This document shows, one piece after another, positions 64,000-64,000 of a stretch of DNA of 64,000 nucleotides. Numbering within the stretch: position 1 is the stretch's first letter; each line of letters opens with the position of its first letter. Below the pieces are notes generated by a model. The model had not been told where the DNA came from, searched no databases, and saw only the letters and a program-made list of their open reading frames with translations. The DNA comes from Priestia megaterium NBRC 15308 = ATCC 14581 (GTDB lineage: Bacteria > Bacillota > Bacilli > Bacillales > Bacillaceae_H), in NCBI RefSeq assembly GCF_000832985.1, contig NZ_CP009920.1, forward strand, positions 3,466,501-3,530,500, read 5' to 3'. The position numbers were made by a program, and so were the translations under genes.

Positions 64000-64000
64000 C

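Overview
This 64 kb window looks like a stretch of chromosomal backbone from a Bacillus-type Firmicute. Gene content and order follow the Bacillus subtilis ykuD-ykuV, yknUV, ktrC-rnjA-pdh-speA and ykt/yla/cta/ylb regions almost gene for gene. The AT-rich sequence, strong GGAGG ribosome sites, frequent TTG/GTG starts and U-tailed hairpin terminators agree with this. Several departures from B. subtilis (ppx-ppk inserted beside ykuD, no ykuNOP flavodoxin genes, a BCCT transporter beside SR1, ypjB beside ylbC) suggest a relative such as Priestia (Bacillus) megaterium. I saw no rRNA, tRNA, CRISPR array, prophage or insertion sequence.

Layout. 1-17.8 kb: cheV, ykyB, ykuD, polyphosphate genes ppx-ppk, Tat-exported phosphoesterase ykuE, fadH, the degenerate EAL protein ykuI, ykuJ, darB, ccpC, the acetyl-branch lysine/DAP genes dapH-dapL, a mechanosensitive channel and the thiol-redox pair ykuU-ykuV. 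18-28.5 kb: a 6-phosphogluconate dehydrogenase, a heterodimeric ABC exporter (yknUV), potassium-channel regulator ktrC, RNase J1 with RNA polymerase epsilon, ykrA, defB and small sporulation genes. 29-34 kb: the pdhABCD pyruvate dehydrogenase operon. 34-38 kb: an OpuD-like osmolyte transporter, the dual-function sRNA SR1 with its SR1P peptide, and speA. 38-50 kb: yktA-ykzI, an inositol monophosphatase, typA, ylaF-ylaN and ftsW. 50-61 kb: pyruvate carboxylase, divergent ctaA, and the caa3 oxidase operon ctaBCDEFG. The end holds ylbA-ylbC and ypjB.

How it fits together. Central carbon flow is the main theme: PDH and pyruvate carboxylase use pyruvate, CcpC controls early TCA genes, SR1 and candidate CcpA/CcpN sites link to catabolite control, and CtaA-G build the terminal oxidase. 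A second thread is cyclic di-AMP and osmotic physiology: DarB, KtrC and PycA all belong to that network, with an osmolyte transporter and an MscS channel nearby.

No large unknown system was found. The less explained material is small and intergenic: a 23-codon basic microgene with its own long hairpin (25.7-25.9 kb); a leader peptide/attenuator before darB; a two-copy MITE-like repeat that carries a terminator (18.9 and 38.9 kb); a 23-bp perfect hairpin at 40.4 kb; a large inverted repeat before pdhA; paired CcpN-like sites before SR1; a Fur-like site on the ylaN promoter; a long ctaB leader with a CcpA-like site; and a probable CTG start for ylbC. All coordinates and motifs come from reading the sequence by eye; gene names rest on remembered family sequences and synteny, not on searches.
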